A DNA stretch of 36,327 bases from Oceanibaculum indicum P24 (GCF_000299935.1 NZ_AMRL01000030.1:1-36327); one strand, 5' to 3'; shown: positions 24,047-32,087, numbered from the stretch's first letter. Translations and numbers: made by a program. Notes: generated by a model from the sequence alone, not told the origin.

Positions 24047-24526
24047 TTAAGGCTCGATGCGCACGCTGGGGCCGGACAGCAGCATCTTGCTCTTCACCGG
24101 CGAGGACAGCACGATGGAGCTGCTGGTCTGGCCGAAGGTCCGCAGCTGGGCAATCACAGCCTCCAGATGCGCCGGGGAGGAGACCAGCACCTTGAACAGG
24201 AAACAGTCGATGCCGGTAACATGGTGGCATTCGATGATCTCGCTCAGATTGCGGGCCATCGCGGCGACGCGGGCATACTGGTCGCCATTCAGCCTGAGAT
24301 GGATGAAGGCCAGTGTCGGAAAGCCCAGTCGCGTCGGATCAATGGTCGCCCGGTAGCCGGCGACGATGCCCATATCCTCCATGCGGCGCACGCGTTCGGC
24401 CACGGCGGGTGAGGAAAGCCCCACACGACGGCCCAGCTCGCTGAAGGATAACCGCGCATCTTCCTGCAAAGCACGCAGGAGTTGCCAGCCAACCTTGTCT
24501 AGAACACTTTCCGAATCGAAAGCCAT
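24047..24526 (-). CDS. Lrp/AsnC family transcriptional regulator
   Basis: 159 residues from ATG at 24526. The N-terminal winged HTH reads LDKVGWQLLRALQEDARLSFSELGRRVGLSSPAVAERVRRM. The C-terminal RAM ligand-binding domain includes GIDCFLFKVLVSSPAHLEAVI. The longer open frame upstream is rejected because a promoter (24564-24592) lies inside it. The gene is divergent from a LysE-type amino-acid exporter, with 122 nt of AT-rich DNA between them. This is the classic layout for an amino-acid sensing Lrp protein that controls its exporter. Confidence 0.92.
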   Translation of the reverse strand: MAFDSESVLDKVGWQLLRALQEDARLSFSELGRRVGLSSPAVAERVRRMEDMGIVAGYRATIDPTRLGFPTLAFIHLRLNGDQYARVAAMARNLSEIIECHHVTGIDCFLFKVLVSSPAHLEAVIAQLRTFGQTSSSIVLSSPVKSKMLLSGPSVRIEP

Positions 24527-24563
24527 ATTATCTGGGGAGTTTGGTTTTACGGATATTTTTTTT

Positions 24564-24592
24564 ACTTTACTTTCCATCCACAGTTTCATCAA
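24564..24592 (-). promoter_or_regulatory. Promoter of the Lrp family gene
   Basis: On the minus strand: TTGATG, 17 nt, TAAAGT. The predicted start near 24557 gives a leader of about 30 nt to the ATG at 24526 and fixes the choice of start. The surrounding AT-rich region probably also holds the lysE-type promoter and Lrp sites. Confidence 0.6.
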
Positions 24593-24648
24593 CATTTTCC
24601 ACAGCCGCCGCGAAAACAATCGCCCGGCAGCACCCGAACGGACCCCGG

Positions 24649-25287
24649 ATGGACCTGCTTTTCTTCTATAAGGCGCTGGCCGTCGGCTTCGCGATCGCCG
24701 CCCCGGTCGGCCCGATTGGCGCGCTGTGCATCCAGCGCACGCTGAAGCGCGGCCTGCCGGCTGGGCTGGCGGTCGGGCTGGGGGCAGCACTGGCGGATGG
24801 CACCTATGGCGCCGTCGCCGCCTTCGGGCTGGTGTCGGTCATGGATTTCTTCGTGGCCTGGCAGGATGTGCTGAAGATCGGCGGAGGCGTGTTCCTGATC
24901 CTGCTCGGCATCAAGGCCATCGTGATCTATGCCGATGCCGACCGGCTGCCCGAACGCCCCATCCTTCCCTTCCTGGCCCCGGGCGGAAAGCTGGGCCTGG
25001 CGGGCGAGGTGATCGCCACCTTTGCGCTGACCCTGACCAACCCGATGACCATCCTGTCCTTCATCGCGATCTTCGCCGGGCTGGGGCTGATGCATGCCGG
25101 CGGCGAGACGTCGCAATCGATTGGCCTGACCGTCGGGGTGTTCGTCGGCTCCGCCCTGTGGTGGGTGCTGCTGTCCGGCTTCGTTACGGCAATCCGGGGG
25201 CGCATACCGGATACGGCGCTGCCCTGGATCAACCGTTTCGCCGGCGCGCTGCTGATCGGTTTCGGCGCCGCCGCCATCACCACCTAG
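24649..25287 (+). CDS. LysE/RhtB family amino-acid exporter
   Basis: 212 residues from ATG at 24649, with about six membrane segments. Family motifs are AIAAPVGPIGALCIQRTLKR near the N-terminus and TLTNPMTILSFIAIFAGLG in the middle. Such proteins export amino acids (lysine, arginine, threonine or homoserine lactone). The substrate is not clear. It is divergent from an Lrp regulator, which likely controls it. A Nudix hydrolase gene follows after 10 nt in the same direction and may be co-transcribed. Confidence 0.9.
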   Translation: MDLLFFYKALAVGFAIAAPVGPIGALCIQRTLKRGLPAGLAVGLGAALADGTYGAVAAFGLVSVMDFFVAWQDVLKIGGGVFLILLGIKAIVIYADADRLPERPILPFLAPGGKLGLAGEVIATFALTLTNPMTILSFIAIFAGLGLMHAGGETSQSIGLTVGVFVGSALWWVLLSGFVTAIRGRIPDTALPWINRFAGALLIGFGAAAITT

Positions 25288-25297
25288 GACTCCACAT

Positions 25298-25699
25298 ATG
25301 GCAGGCCCTGTCTTTCCGGTGTCGATCAAGGGGGTGATCCTGCATCGCGGGCAGGTGATCCTGCTGCGCAACGAGCGCGCGGAATGGGAATTGCCGGGCG
25401 GGCGTCTGGAACCGGGCGAGCAGCCGGAAAACTGCTTGCACCGGGAAATCTTCGAGGAGCTGTATCTCGATGTCGTGGTCGGTCCGCTGCTGGATTGCTG
25501 GACCTACCGCATCGCCCAGGTAGACCGCGAGGTGGTGATCGTCAGTTACGCCTGCCGGCTGAAGCACGATCTGGGATCGCTCAGCTTCAGCCAGGAGCAT
25601 CTGGATGCCGGGCTGTTCGCAGTGGATGATCTGGCCGGTCTGGCCCTGCCGGAGGGCTATCGCCGCGCCATTGCCAAAGCGGCTGGCGGCGCTGCTTAA
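25298..25699 (+). CDS. Nudix hydrolase
   Basis: 133 residues with the Nudix box GGRLEPGE-x7-REIFEELYL: G35, E41, R49, E50, E53 and E54. The final glycine of the consensus box is replaced by Tyr. Nudix enzymes hydrolyse a nucleoside diphosphate linked to another group; the substrate here is unknown. It follows the exporter by 10 nt. Its TAA stop and the TAA stop of the convergent PilZ gene are encoded by the same palindromic TTAA. Confidence 0.92.
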   Translation: MAGPVFPVSIKGVILHRGQVILLRNERAEWELPGGRLEPGEQPENCLHREIFEELYLDVVVGPLLDCWTYRIAQVDREVVIVSYACRLKHDLGSLSFSQEHLDAGLFAVDDLAGLALPEGYRRAIAKAAGGAA

Positions 25700-26055
25700 T
25701 TCTCGTCGCCGGCAAGCTCGCGCTGATGCGTGAAATATTTGATGATCTGCTTCTTCAGCCCCGGATTCATGCTGTAGAAGAAGGCGCCGACCATGCCGTC
25801 GGGCTGCACCCGCGCCACCACCGCCTCGACCGGAAAGTCGATATTGACCACATCGTCCTTCACGCAGAGGCGCAGATAGATTTTCTGCTTCGGCACGACC
25901 TGGTCGCACGGACCGAAGAACAGGCCGGTCAGGCTCCAGTTCTTCAGCGCATAGCGATGCCCGTCAAGTTCGACGAAGCAATCCCCGACCGGCTCGACGC
26001 GCGGAGCAATCCGGCGCTCGTCGGTTGAGAGCATTTCCTTCAATCTCGCGAACAT
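25696..26055 (-). CDS. PilZ domain protein, probable c-di-GMP receptor
   Basis: 119 residues from ATG at 26055. A single PilZ domain carries both c-di-GMP motifs: RxxxR at R15-R19 (in DERRIAPR) and NxSxxG at N39-S41-G44 (NWSLTG). It should bind the second messenger and act in motility, attachment or polysaccharide control. The nearby cheZ gene fits a motility/signalling setting. It has no other domain. It overlaps the Nudix gene tail to tail by 4 nt. Confidence 0.9.
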   Translation of the reverse strand: MFARLKEMLSTDERRIAPRVEPVGDCFVELDGHRYALKNWSLTGLFFGPCDQVVPKQKIYLRLCVKDDVVNIDFPVEAVVARVQPDGMVGAFFYSMNPGLKKQIIKYFTHQRELAGDEN

Positions 26056-26197
26056 GACCTTGCCTTGCCTTTCCGTGGCCAACCGATTCAAATGTTCGCC
26101 ACGACGCAATTAAACACGGTTAAGCTGAATCAATCGTTAACGCCACAAAACATTGAAAATGTGGCCTTATTGTCTCCGCCGGGAAGGGTCTGCGATC

Positions 26198-26494
26198 ATG
26201 GTCGAAGTGAACATACTGCGCGATGTGGGCGAGATCATCGGCGCGGGCCTGGCCTGGATTGCCGATACGGTGCTGGGCGCCCTGGACTCACTGGGCGCCA
26301 TCTTCTCGGATTTCTTCGGCGGGGTGGCCAGCGGCGCCGGCATGGACGATGCCAGCCTGTTCGCCTGGGTGCTGCTGGCGCTGGGAGCCTTGTTCATCGT
26401 GGGGGCGCTGCAGGCCTTCATCGGGGCGCGCATCGTCGGCGGCATCTTCCAGCTGGTCATCGGCGCCGCCCTGATCGGCTGGGCCGTGACATGA
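26198..26494 (+). CDS. Small membrane protein of unknown function
   Basis: 98 residues from ATG at 26198, preceded by GGGAAGGG. The N-terminal half is amphipathic and Gly/Ala-rich (LRDVGEIIGAGLAWIADTVL, FFGGVASGAG). The C-terminal half has two clear hydrophobic segments (about 52-70 and 74-94). There are no recognisable enzymatic motifs. It is convergent with the DUF120 gene, 3 nt apart. I do not recognise the family. Coding status is supported by the start signal, the hydrophobic pattern and the tight fit between neighbours. Confidence 0.65.
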   Translation: MVEVNILRDVGEIIGAGLAWIADTVLGALDSLGAIFSDFFGGVASGAGMDDASLFAWVLLALGALFIVGALQAFIGARIVGGIFQLVIGAALIGWAVT

Positions 26495-26497
26495 GGC

Positions 26498-26908
26498 CTA
26501 TCTGAAGCTGTCGACCAGCCGGAAATCGAGGCGGTCGCCATCCGCCAGTCCCAGATGCTCACGCAGCCTGACCTCGCAGGCGATCTCCACCTGGTTGGCC
26601 GGATAGTCCGGCTCGTCGCCGCGCAGGATCAGCCCGCGATAGCGCCCGGCAATCAGCGCCCGGCCAATCGACAGCCCCTTGCGGGCCGGCGCATGGTCGG
26701 TCCACACGGTAACGCCCAGATCGGCCTCGGTCACATAGAAGGGCAGAAATCCGACAAAAGGCAGGTCGAGCAGCAAATTCAGCGTGCCCGGCACCATGCC
26801 GATACCGCCCGCCAGCGCCTGCAGCCCCTGATGCACCGGCTCCAGCGCCATGCGGTCGCTGGCGAAGCCACGCCCCGCCGCGACGCGCCCGCGATGGGCC
26901 GGCCCCAT
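26498..26908 (-). CDS. DUF120 protein, CTP-dependent riboflavin kinase-like
   Basis: 136 residues. It matches the archaeal RibK (DUF120) layout by eye: MVPGTLNLLLD, where the GTLN motif carries the metal-binding Thr and Asn. Near the C-terminus, PDYPANQVEIACEVRLREHLGLADGDRLDF matches the archaeal end pattern. The N-terminal glycine-rich CTP loop (GLGEGxY in archaea) is changed to AGRGFAS, so activity and nucleotide use are uncertain. ATG 26908 is used; a GTG three codons upstream is possible. It starts 14 nt after the cheZ stop, so it is in the same operon. This genome already has ribF. Confidence 0.7.
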   Translation of the reverse strand: MGPAHRGRVAAGRGFASDRMALEPVHQGLQALAGGIGMVPGTLNLLLDLPFVGFLPFYVTEADLGVTVWTDHAPARKGLSIGRALIAGRYRGLILRGDEPDYPANQVEIACEVRLREHLGLADGDRLDFRLVDSFR

Positions 26909-26922
26909 CGCCTCCACCCCGC

Positions 26923-27459
26923 TCAGTCGAACAGGCGGTCGATATCGTCCTGGCTGACGCCCTTGCCCTTCAGCTGCGGACCATTCAGCAGGGCGGCGTC
27001 GCCCTCGCGGGCATCCTCGCCGATTTCCTTGGACAGGCGTGCCAGCTCGTCCTTGCCCCACAGGCTGACCATGGTATTCAGCTTCTCGTCGATGAATTTC
27101 AGCGAGGTCACGACCTTGGAAACGCGCTGGCCGGTAATGTCCTGGAAGGTGCAGGCCTCGAACACCGCGCCGATACGGTCGCCGATGGCATCCAGCTTCT
27201 TGGTCATCGGCTTGTTGTCCGGTGCCATGTCGCGGATTTCCTGGGCGATGGCGTCGATTGCCTCGACGCTTTCCAGGATGGTGTTGGTCGCATCCTCGGT
27301 CGCCGCGACGATGGCGTCCAACTCCTGCGACATGCTGTTGAAATGGTCGGTATCCTCGCCCGGCTTGCGGATCGCCGCCAGTTCACGCCGGATCTTCTGG
27401 GTGAAGGCGAAAAGCTTCAGGATTTCGGGCTTAAGGTCAGTGGCGTTATTGCCGGACAT
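26923..27459 (-). CDS. cheZ: Chemotaxis protein phosphatase CheZ
   Basis: 178 residues from ATG at 27459. The long helical hairpin of CheZ is visible, with the catalytic segment FQDITGQRVSKV holding D107 and Q111 (equal to E. coli D143 and Q147). The C-terminal end SQDDIDRLFD is the short CheY-binding helix. It removes phosphate from CheY-P and so controls flagellar switching. No other che or flagellar gene is in the window. GGGGA lies upstream of the ATG. A GTG further upstream is rejected because it falls in an inverted repeat. Confidence 0.9.
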   Translation of the reverse strand: MSGNNATDLKPEILKLFAFTQKIRRELAAIRKPGEDTDHFNSMSQELDAIVAATEDATNTILESVEAIDAIAQEIRDMAPDNKPMTKKLDAIGDRIGAVFEACTFQDITGQRVSKVVTSLKFIDEKLNTMVSLWGKDELARLSKEIGEDAREGDAALLNGPQLKGKGVSQDDIDRLFD

Positions 27460-27481
27460 TGTTCTGAATCCCCACAAAGAC

Positions 27482-27500
27482 GGCCAGTGCCGCACTGGCC
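27482..27500 (-). repeat. Perfect hairpin in the cheZ leader
   Basis: GGCCAGTG-N3-CACTGGCC, 8 bp stem with a 3-nt loop, 23 nt upstream of the cheZ ATG in the cheZ-fhs intergenic region. It could be an operator or an RNA hairpin. No T run follows, so it is not a terminator. Confidence 0.55.
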
Positions 27501-27662
27501 CAGCCTAGTAGCCGTCGAATTAAGCAAAGGTTAACGGCCTTGCTGGACGAATGGCGGAAAGATTCGCCATAGTGCCGTCCGTCATAGCCAAGTACCTTCA
27601 AACACAATGCCAGCCTTGGCCCGCCGCGGCCATAAAGAAAACCGGAAACAGGGAAGAACGCG

Positions 27663-29345
27663 ATGGTCAGCAAGCCGAAATCCGATATCGAGATCGCCCG
27701 TGAAGCGCGCCTCAAGCCGATTGAGGAGATTGCCGCGAAACTGGCGATCCCGGCGGACCGGCTGTACCGCTATGGCCCGACCAAGGCGAAGATCGATCTT
27801 GGCTATATTGCATCGTTGAAGGACCGGCCGGACGGCAGGCTGATCCTGGTCACGGCGATGAGCCCGACCCCTGCCGGCGAGGGCAAGACCACCACCACGG
27901 TGGGCCTCGGCGACGGGCTGAACCGGATCGGCCGGAAGGCGATGATCTGCCTGCGCGAACCCAGCCTCGGCCCGTGCTTCGGCATGAAGGGTGGTGCTGC
28001 TGGCGGCGGTCATGCCCAGGTCGTGCCGATGGAGGATATCAACCTCCACTTCACCGGCGACTTCCACGCCATTGCGGCGGCAAACAACCTGCTGGCGGCG
28101 CTGATCGACAACCACATCTACTGGGGCAACGAGATCGGCATCGACACCCGCCGCGTCAGTTGGCGCCGCGTGGTGGACATGAATGACCGGGCGCTGCGCC
28201 AGATCGTCAGCTCGCTGGGCGGGGTGGCCAACGGCTACCCGCGTGAGGACGGGTTCGACATCGTGGTCGCCTCCGAGGTGATGGCGATCTTCTGCCTGGC
28301 GACCGACCTGGAAGACCTGACGGCCCGGCTGGGGCGCATCGTCATCGGCTATACCCGCGACCGCCGGCCGGTGCGCGCGGCCGAGTTGATGGCCGCCGGG
28401 CCGATGACAGCGTTGCTGCGTGATGCGCTGATGCCCAATCTGGTGCAGACGCTGGAGAACAACCCGGCCCTCGTGCATGGCGGGCCGTTCGCCAACATCG
28501 CGCATGGCTGCAATTCGGTGATCGCCACCAAGGCAGCGCTGAAGATGGCCGACTATGTGGTGACCGAGGCCGGGTTCGGTGCCGATCTGGGCGCCGAGAA
28601 ATTCTTCGACATCAAGTGCCGCAAGGCGGGACTGGCGCCGGATGCCGCCGTCCTCGTCGCCACCGTGCGCGCGCTGAAGATGCATGGCGGCGTCGCCAAG
28701 GCCGATCTGGGGCAGGAGAATGTCGCCGCCGTCGAGGCCGGCCTCGCCAATCTGGGCCGGCACATCGCCAATGTGCGGAAATATGGCGTGCCGCTGGTCG
28801 TCGGCATCAACGGCTTCACCGGCGATACCGAGGCGGAGGTCGCCGCCGTGCTAGAATTCTGCCGGGCGCAGGGCGTGGATTGCTTCCTCAACCGGCACTG
28901 GGCGGAAGGCGGCAAAGGCATTGAGGCGATGGCCGCACGCGTGGCCGAGCTGGCGGATAGCGGTCAGTCCAACTTCAAGCCGCTCTATCCCGACGGGATG
29001 CGGCTGGCGGAGAAAATCCGCACCGTGGCGCGGTCGATCTATGGCGCCGAGGACATCGCCTTCGACGCCACCGTCGCCAAGCGCTTCGAGCAGCTGGAGG
29101 CGGATGGGTTCGGCAATTTCCCGGTCTGCATCGCCAAGACGCAGTACAGCTTCTCGACCGATGCCGCGGCACGCGGCGCGCCGTCGGGCCATATCGTGCC
29201 TGTGCGCGAGGTCCGGCTGTCGGCGGGGGCGGAATTCGTGGTGGCGATCTGCGGCGACATCATGACGATGCCCGGTCTGCCGCGCGTGCCGGCGGCCAAT
29301 GCCATCCATGTGAACGAAAAGGGTGAGATCGAGGGGCTGTTCTAA
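27663..29345 (+). CDS. fhs: Formate-tetrahydrofolate ligase
   Basis: 560 residues. It joins formate to tetrahydrofolate with ATP, giving 10-formyl-THF for purine and one-carbon metabolism. The P-loop is [19 protein letters not shown] (from residue 68). Other typical segments are [34 protein letters not shown] and [20 protein letters not shown]. The length is the family norm. GGGAAGAACGCG precedes the ATG. No folate or ZTP riboswitch was recognised in the 203-nt upstream region. It is convergent with accA; only a weak hairpin lies between. Confidence 0.97.
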   Translation: MVSKPKSDIEIAREARLKPIEEIAAKLAIPADRLYRYGPTKAKIDLGYIASLKDRPDGRLILVTAMSPTPAGEGKTTTTVGLGDGLNRIGRKAMICLREPSLGPCFGMKGGAAGGGHAQVVPMEDINLHFTGDFHAIAAANNLLAALIDNHIYWGNEIGIDTRRVSWRRVVDMNDRALRQIVSSLGGVANGYPREDGFDIVVASEVMAIFCLATDLEDLTARLGRIVIGYTRDRRPVRAAELMAAGPMTALLRDALMPNLVQTLENNPALVHGGPFANIAHGCNSVIATKAALKMADYVVTEAGFGADLGAEKFFDIKCRKAGLAPDAAVLVATVRALKMHGGVAKADLGQENVAAVEAGLANLGRHIANVRKYGVPLVVGINGFTGDTEAEVAAVLEFCRAQGVDCFLNRHWAEGGKGIEAMAARVAELADSGQSNFKPLYPDGMRLAEKIRTVARSIYGAEDIAFDATVAKRFEQLEADGFGNFPVCIAKTQYSFSTDAAARGAPSGHIVPVREVRLSAGAEFVVAICGDIMTMPGLPRVPAANAIHVNEKGEIEGLF

Positions 29346-29378
29346 CGCAGCCCCTCAAAACCCGGTCGGGAAAAACGG

Positions 29379-30335
29379 TCAGGACAGGCCGATCTTGCCC
29401 ATGGCGAGGAACTTTTCGCGGCGCTTCGCCTTCAGCTCCTTGCCGTCCAGCGGCAGCAGCGTCTTCAGCGCCTTCTCCACGGCATCGCCCAGCGCGGTCA
29501 GCGCGTCGCCCGGCCGGCGATGCGCGCCGCCCACCGGCTCGGCCACGATCTCGTCGATGACGTCGAGCTTGTGGAGGTCCTGCGCGGTCAGCCGCAGCGC
29601 CTCGGCGGCAACCTGAGACTGGTCGGAACTGCGCCACAGGATCGAGGCGCAGCCTTCCGGCGAGATCACCGAATAGACCGAATGCTCGAACATGATGACA
29701 TGGTCGGCGGCGGCCAGCGCGATGGCGCCACCGGAACCGCCCTCGCCGACGATGCAGGCGATCACCGGCACCTTCACGGCAAGGCAGGCCTCGATGGAGC
29801 GGGCAATGGCCTCGGCCTGGCCGCGCTCTTCCGCACCGACGCCGGGATAGGCGCCCGCCGTATCGATGAAGGTGACGATGGGCAGGCCGAACCGGTCGGC
29901 CAGCTCCATCAGCCGGCGCGCCTTGCGGTAGCCCTCGGGCTTCGCCATGCCGAAATTATGGCGCACCCGTTCCTCGGTGGTCGCGCCCTTCTCCATCCCC
30001 ATGACGACGACGGAATGGCCGCGGAACCGCCCCAGGCCGCCCGGCAACGCGGCATCCTCGGCGAAGTTCCGGTCGCCGGCCAGCGGCGTGAATTCCTCGA
30101 TCAGGTGCGAGACGATGTTCTTGAAGCGCGGCCGGTCCTGATGGCGGGCGACCTGCACCTTCTGCCAGGGAGTGAGCTTCTGGTAGGTGGTCAACAGCAG
30201 ACGCTCGACCTTGCCTTCCAGCCGGGCCACTTCCTCGGCGATGTTGATCTCACTGCCGCCGGACAGGTGCCGAAGCTCCTCGATCTTGCCTTCGACCTCG
30301 GCAATCGGCTTCTCGAAATCCAGAAAACTGCGCAT
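29379..30335 (-). CDS. accA: Acetyl-CoA carboxylase carboxyltransferase subunit alpha
   Basis: 318 residues from ATG at 30335 (MRSFLDFEKPIAEVEGKIEE); an upstream in-frame start is rejected because this is the normal alphaproteobacterial N-terminus. The crotonase-like core includes PRFKNIVSHLIEEF, GMEKGATTEERVRHNFGMAK, FIDTAGAYPGVGAEERGQAE, GEGGSGGAIALA and SVISPEGCASILWR. It transfers the carboxyl group from biotin to acetyl-CoA, the first step of fatty acid synthesis. accD is not in the window. It is downstream of the MATE gene in the same direction with an 83-nt gap. Confidence 0.97.
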   Translation of the reverse strand: MRSFLDFEKPIAEVEGKIEELRHLSGGSEINIAEEVARLEGKVERLLLTTYQKLTPWQKVQVARHQDRPRFKNIVSHLIEEFTPLAGDRNFAEDAALPGGLGRFRGHSVVVMGMEKGATTEERVRHNFGMAKPEGYRKARRLMELADRFGLPIVTFIDTAGAYPGVGAEERGQAEAIARSIEACLAVKVPVIACIVGEGGSGGAIALAAADHVIMFEHSVYSVISPEGCASILWRSSDQSQVAAEALRLTAQDLHKLDVIDEIVAEPVGGAHRRPGDALTALGDAVEKALKTLLPLDGKELKAKRREKFLAMGKIGLS

Positions 30336-30418
30336 GCGCCCCAAGGACCTGTTGTGTCGCGAAGTCGGCGGCACCATACCGGCGCCGCCGTCTTGGCACA
30401 AGTCGGGGGTTTATCCCG

Positions 30419-31825
30419 CTAGAGTCTGGACCGGGCGAGAAAGCGCAGGGTCAGCGCCACCGCGACACTGGCCAAGCCGATCACGAAACCCAGCCACACG
30501 CCATAGACGCCGCCCCAGCCCGGCGCGATATCGACCCAGTAGCCCAGCACCACCGCACCGGTGAAGCCCAGCCCCCAATAGCCGGCAATCGCATAGGCCA
30601 TCGGCACAGCGGTATCGCGCAGGCCGCGCAGCGCCCCCAGCGCGATGGTCTGGGTGGCATCGAACAGCTGGAACCAGGCCGCGATCAGCAACAGCCGCAC
30701 CGCGATCTCGATGACCGGCACATTCTCCGCCAGCGCGTGATCGAGGAACAGGCCGGCGATGAAATCCCCCGCCAGCCAGAAGCCAAGCGCCGCCAGCGCC
30801 GCATAGCCGAGGCCAAGCGACAGCGAGATGACGCCTGCCCGTCGCACGCCCGGCCGGTTGCCGGCCCCGACCGCCAGCCCGACACGGATCGTCGTCGCCT
30901 GCGACAGGCCATAGGGCACCATGAAGCTGAGCGCCGCGCATTGCAGGGCGATGGCGTGTGCCGCCAGCGCCTGGATGCTGATGGCGCCGATCAGGAAGCT
31001 GGCGGCCGAGAACAGCCCGACCTCAGCCAGGTTGGTCAGGCCGCTGGGCACGCCGATGCGGAAGATGGTGGCGAAGCGCGACCAGTCCGGCCGCCACCAG
31101 CGCGCCAGGATGCGATAGCGCCGCAGCCGCCGGTTCGTCAGGCAATAGGCCAGCAGCACGGAGAACATGGCGATGTTCACCAGCACGGAGCTGACCGCCG
31201 CGCCCACCAGCTCCAGCCTCGGAAAGCCGAAATTGCCGAACATCAGCGTGTAATTGCCGAGGATGTTCAGGAAGAAGCCGGTGGTGGAGCTGATCAGCAC
31301 CAAATGCGCCTTGCCATGCGATGCGACCAGGATGCGCAGCGGAATCAGCCACAGGACGAAGGGGATGGCGATCAGCGAGACATGCAGATAGCTCTCCGCC
31401 AGCGTCACCGCCTCCGGCTGCTGGCCCAGCAGCGACATGATCGGCGCGGAGAACAGCAGCACGAAGAAATAGGGCACCGACAGCGCGGCTCCGGCCCAGA
31501 ATCCCTGTCGCACGCTGCGCCGGACATTGCGGAACTGCCGCGCCCCCAGCGCCTGCGAGATCATCGGCGCGACCGCCGCCAGAATCCCCATGCCCAGGAA
31601 AAACAGCGGAAACATGTAGTTGGTCGCCAGCGTACCGGCGGCCAGCATTTCCGGCCCCAGCCAGCCGGTCATCACCACGTCGGTAGTGTTGATCGCCATC
31701 TGGGCGAGCTGCGCCAGGATCAGCGGCAGCGCCAGCTTCAGCGTGGCGCGGGTCTCATCCCAGTTGGGCCGGCCGCTCTCGGCAGGCGGGCGGGTGTCTT
31801 TCAAAAGACTGGCGGCGACGGACAT
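30419..31825 (-). CDS. MATE family multidrug/Na+ (or H+) antiporter, NorM-like
   Basis: 468 residues with about 12 membrane segments. The NorM-type N-terminus is LKLALPLILAQLAQMAINTTDVVMTGWLG. Other typical parts are APMISQALGARQFRNVRRSVRQG and the second-half repeat RIGVPSGLTNLAEVGLFSAA. MATE pumps export cationic drugs and dyes. GGAGG lies 8 nt before the ATG. No promoter was recognised in the 71 nt between the upstream intrinsic terminator and the start codon, so expression may depend on reading through that terminator. Confidence 0.93.
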   Translation of the reverse strand: MSVAASLLKDTRPPAESGRPNWDETRATLKLALPLILAQLAQMAINTTDVVMTGWLGPEMLAAGTLATNYMFPLFFLGMGILAAVAPMISQALGARQFRNVRRSVRQGFWAGAALSVPYFFVLLFSAPIMSLLGQQPEAVTLAESYLHVSLIAIPFVLWLIPLRILVASHGKAHLVLISSTTGFFLNILGNYTLMFGNFGFPRLELVGAAVSSVLVNIAMFSVLLAYCLTNRRLRRYRILARWWRPDWSRFATIFRIGVPSGLTNLAEVGLFSAASFLIGAISIQALAAHAIALQCAALSFMVPYGLSQATTIRVGLAVGAGNRPGVRRAGVISLSLGLGYAALAALGFWLAGDFIAGLFLDHALAENVPVIEIAVRLLLIAAWFQLFDATQTIALGALRGLRDTAVPMAYAIAGYWGLGFTGAVVLGYWVDIAPGWGGVYGVWLGFVIGLASVAVALTLRFLARSRL

Positions 31826-31896
31826 TCTTCATTCCTCCGCCGAGGGAGCCGGACAGACGGGGCGCTGGATTTTGGTGGCAAGCAGCCTGGCAGAAA

Positions 31897-31931
31897 TAAA
31901 AAAGCGCGCCTTCGTCAGGGTCCGGCGCGCT
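31897..31931 (-). terminator. Intrinsic terminator / candidate attenuator upstream of the MATE gene
   Basis: On the minus strand: AGCGCGCC, 13-nt loop, GGCGCGCT, then TTTTTT and ATTT. It lies 25 nt past the leader ORF stop and 71 nt before the MATE start. The GCGCGCC arm is repeated at the end of the leader ORF (31961-31967), so an alternative pairing is possible. Confidence 0.75.
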
Positions 31932-31956
31932 CGGCTGTTCTTATTTCAGCGTTGGA

Positions 31957-32049
31957 TTATGGCGCGCGGCGGGCGGACTCGTTCCGGGATTCCGACGGAA
32001 TTCCCGCGAGAGAGACAGCCTCGATCCTGATGAAGGTGCGTTTTGCCAT
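31957..32049 (-). CDS. Candidate 30-residue leader peptide for the MATE gene
   Basis: ATG at 32049, TAA at 31957-31959. The peptide starts MAKRTFIRIEAV and ends ESARRAP. It is basic, with six Arg in 30 residues. AGGA lies 5 nt before the ATG, and a promoter ends only about 10 nt upstream, so the message may be nearly leaderless. An 8-bp stem with one bulge (31985-32006) sits inside the ORF. The ORF sits between a promoter and a terminator that precedes a drug exporter, the usual place of a regulatory leader peptide. Translation is not proven; a small RNA with the same ends is the alternative. The rest of the 483-nt gap holds the promoter, terminator and REP copy 2. Confidence 0.45.
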   Translation of the reverse strand: MAKRTFIRIEAVSLAGIPSESRNESARRAP

Positions 32050-32058
32050 AATGATCCT

Positions 32059-32087
32059 GTCCTACCCGCCCCTCGCCGCCCGGTCAA
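32059..32087 (-). promoter_or_regulatory. Promoter of the MATE leader
   Basis: On the minus strand: TTGACC (32082-32087), 17 nt, TAGGAC (32059-32064). The predicted start is near 32052, giving a transcript of about 155 nt if it stops at the terminator. Confidence 0.6.

Noticed and set aside
24527-24790. Longer N-terminus for the Lrp regulator
   Set aside because: The added part covers the promoter and overlaps the start of the divergent exporter, and is not Lrp-like.
27501-27662. Folate, ZTP or similar riboswitch upstream of fhs
   Set aside because: Only a small ATGGCG/CGCCAT hairpin is present; none of the conserved riboswitch core motifs are recognised.
29346-29378. Terminator between convergent fhs and accA
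   Set aside because: The CCCG-GT-CGGG palindrome has a loop too small for a stable hairpin and flanking A and T runs do not extend the stem; evidence too weak.
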